Positions 61,415 to 64,000 of a stretch of DNA of 64,000 nt are shown piece by piece. The notes below the pieces were generated by a model. That model had not been told where the DNA came from and did no database searches. It saw only the letters and a list, made by a program, of their open reading frames with translations. Source of the stretch: Agromyces sp. NDB4Y10 (GTDB lineage Bacteria > Actinomycetota > Actinomycetes > Actinomycetales > Microbacteriaceae); contig NZ_LQGY01000025.1 of the NCBI RefSeq assembly GCF_001620055.1, positions 90,587-154,586 of the forward strand. The letters run 5' to 3'. Both the position numbers and the translations under genes were made by a program. Numbering within the stretch: position 1 is the stretch's first letter; each line of letters begins with the position of its first letter.

Positions 61415-61420
61415 CGTTGC

Positions 61421-61632
61421 AGTCGCCCGAGCCGCGCTCGGTGCGACGCCAACGAGGGCTTTGAGGATGCACCGCATCCGCATCCGCGGACGAACCGCGA
61501 GATTTGGCGTCACCGGCACCCGCCGGGCGCAGCAGAGAAGGATTGGCGGTCCGGCGCACGGCGCGGGACCGCTCCGAGGAGTACGGGGTGAGGTGGCGCG
61601 GCCACCGCTCCCGGCGTAGGAGTGCACCAGAG
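61421..61632 (+). promoter_or_regulatory. Long 5' leader of the RNase E/G gene with two hairpins
   Basis: No coding frame is supported here. GCGGTCC (61547-61553) pairs with GGACCGC (61566-61572), and GGTGGC (61592-61597) with GCCACC (61601-61606), the latter 11 bases before the AGGAG (61618-61622). In enterobacteria the rne leader lets RNase E control its own mRNA; a similar role here is an inference. Confidence 0.35.

Positions 61633-64000
<2,368 letters not shown>

Overview
The window is a stretch of ordinary chromosome from a very high-GC actinobacterium (about 70% GC by eye, with third codon positions almost always G or C). The gene set (whiA, rbpA, opcA, an orphan receiver-ANTAR regulator, a translational T-box on ileS, a SUF operon carrying a Rieske protein) and the gene order point to the family Microbacteriaceae. 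The genus is not determinable from this sequence. I see no prophage, insertion sequence, CRISPR array or plasmid gene. Genes are dense, many overlap by 4 bases, and only one gap exceeds 300 bases.

Layout. 1-5.7 kb: glutamate synthase gltB (5' end outside the window) and gltD. 5.8-13.2 kb: pyruvate kinase, tRNA-Leu(CAA) on the minus strand, an ANTAR response regulator, PEP synthase and polA. 13.3-17.3 kb: a DUF885 protein, rpsA and coaE. 17.4-26.4 kb: uvrB, uvrA, uvrC, rapZ and whiA. 26.5-31.0 kb: superoxide dismutase, the gap-pgk-tpiA glycolytic operon, secG and rbpA. 31.1-39.2 kb (minus strand): a six-gene pentose-phosphate operon tkt-tal-pgi-zwf-opcA-pgl. 39.5-41.4 kb: heme O and heme A synthases, convergent. 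41.7-45.8 kb: sufB-sufD-Rieske-sufC plus a DUF59 (SufT-like) gene. 45.9-49.1 kb (minus): valS, a GNAT acetyltransferase and a small hypothetical. 49.2-54.4 kb (minus): a complete peptide/nickel-type ABC importer. 54.5-60.7 kb: a short GntR regulator, a T-box leader, ileS, folC, a DUF4233 membrane protein and ndk. 60.7-61.4 kb (minus): a VKOR-family protein. 61.6-64.0 kb: an RNase E/G gene running off the end.

The genes form coherent units: central carbon metabolism (pyk, ppsA, gap-pgk-tpiA, the pentose-phosphate operon), nucleotide excision repair (uvrABC beside polA), heme A and Fe-S assembly back to back, and aminoacyl-tRNA synthesis under T-box control.

The most notable non-coding structure is (i) a complete translational T-box with specifier ATC and a visible Shine-Dalgarno-sequestering hairpin before ileS; (ii) a recurring promoter design in which a TANNNT -10 box sits 6-7 bases before a start codon, implying leaderless mRNAs and correcting the starts of uvrA and uvrB; (iii) a strongly over-represented word CGGATGCCGC/GCGGCATCCG on both strands; (iv) abutting divergent -10 boxes between ctaA and sufB; and (v) an in-frame 18-bp tandem duplication in gap. 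I found no clearly undescribed multi-gene system.
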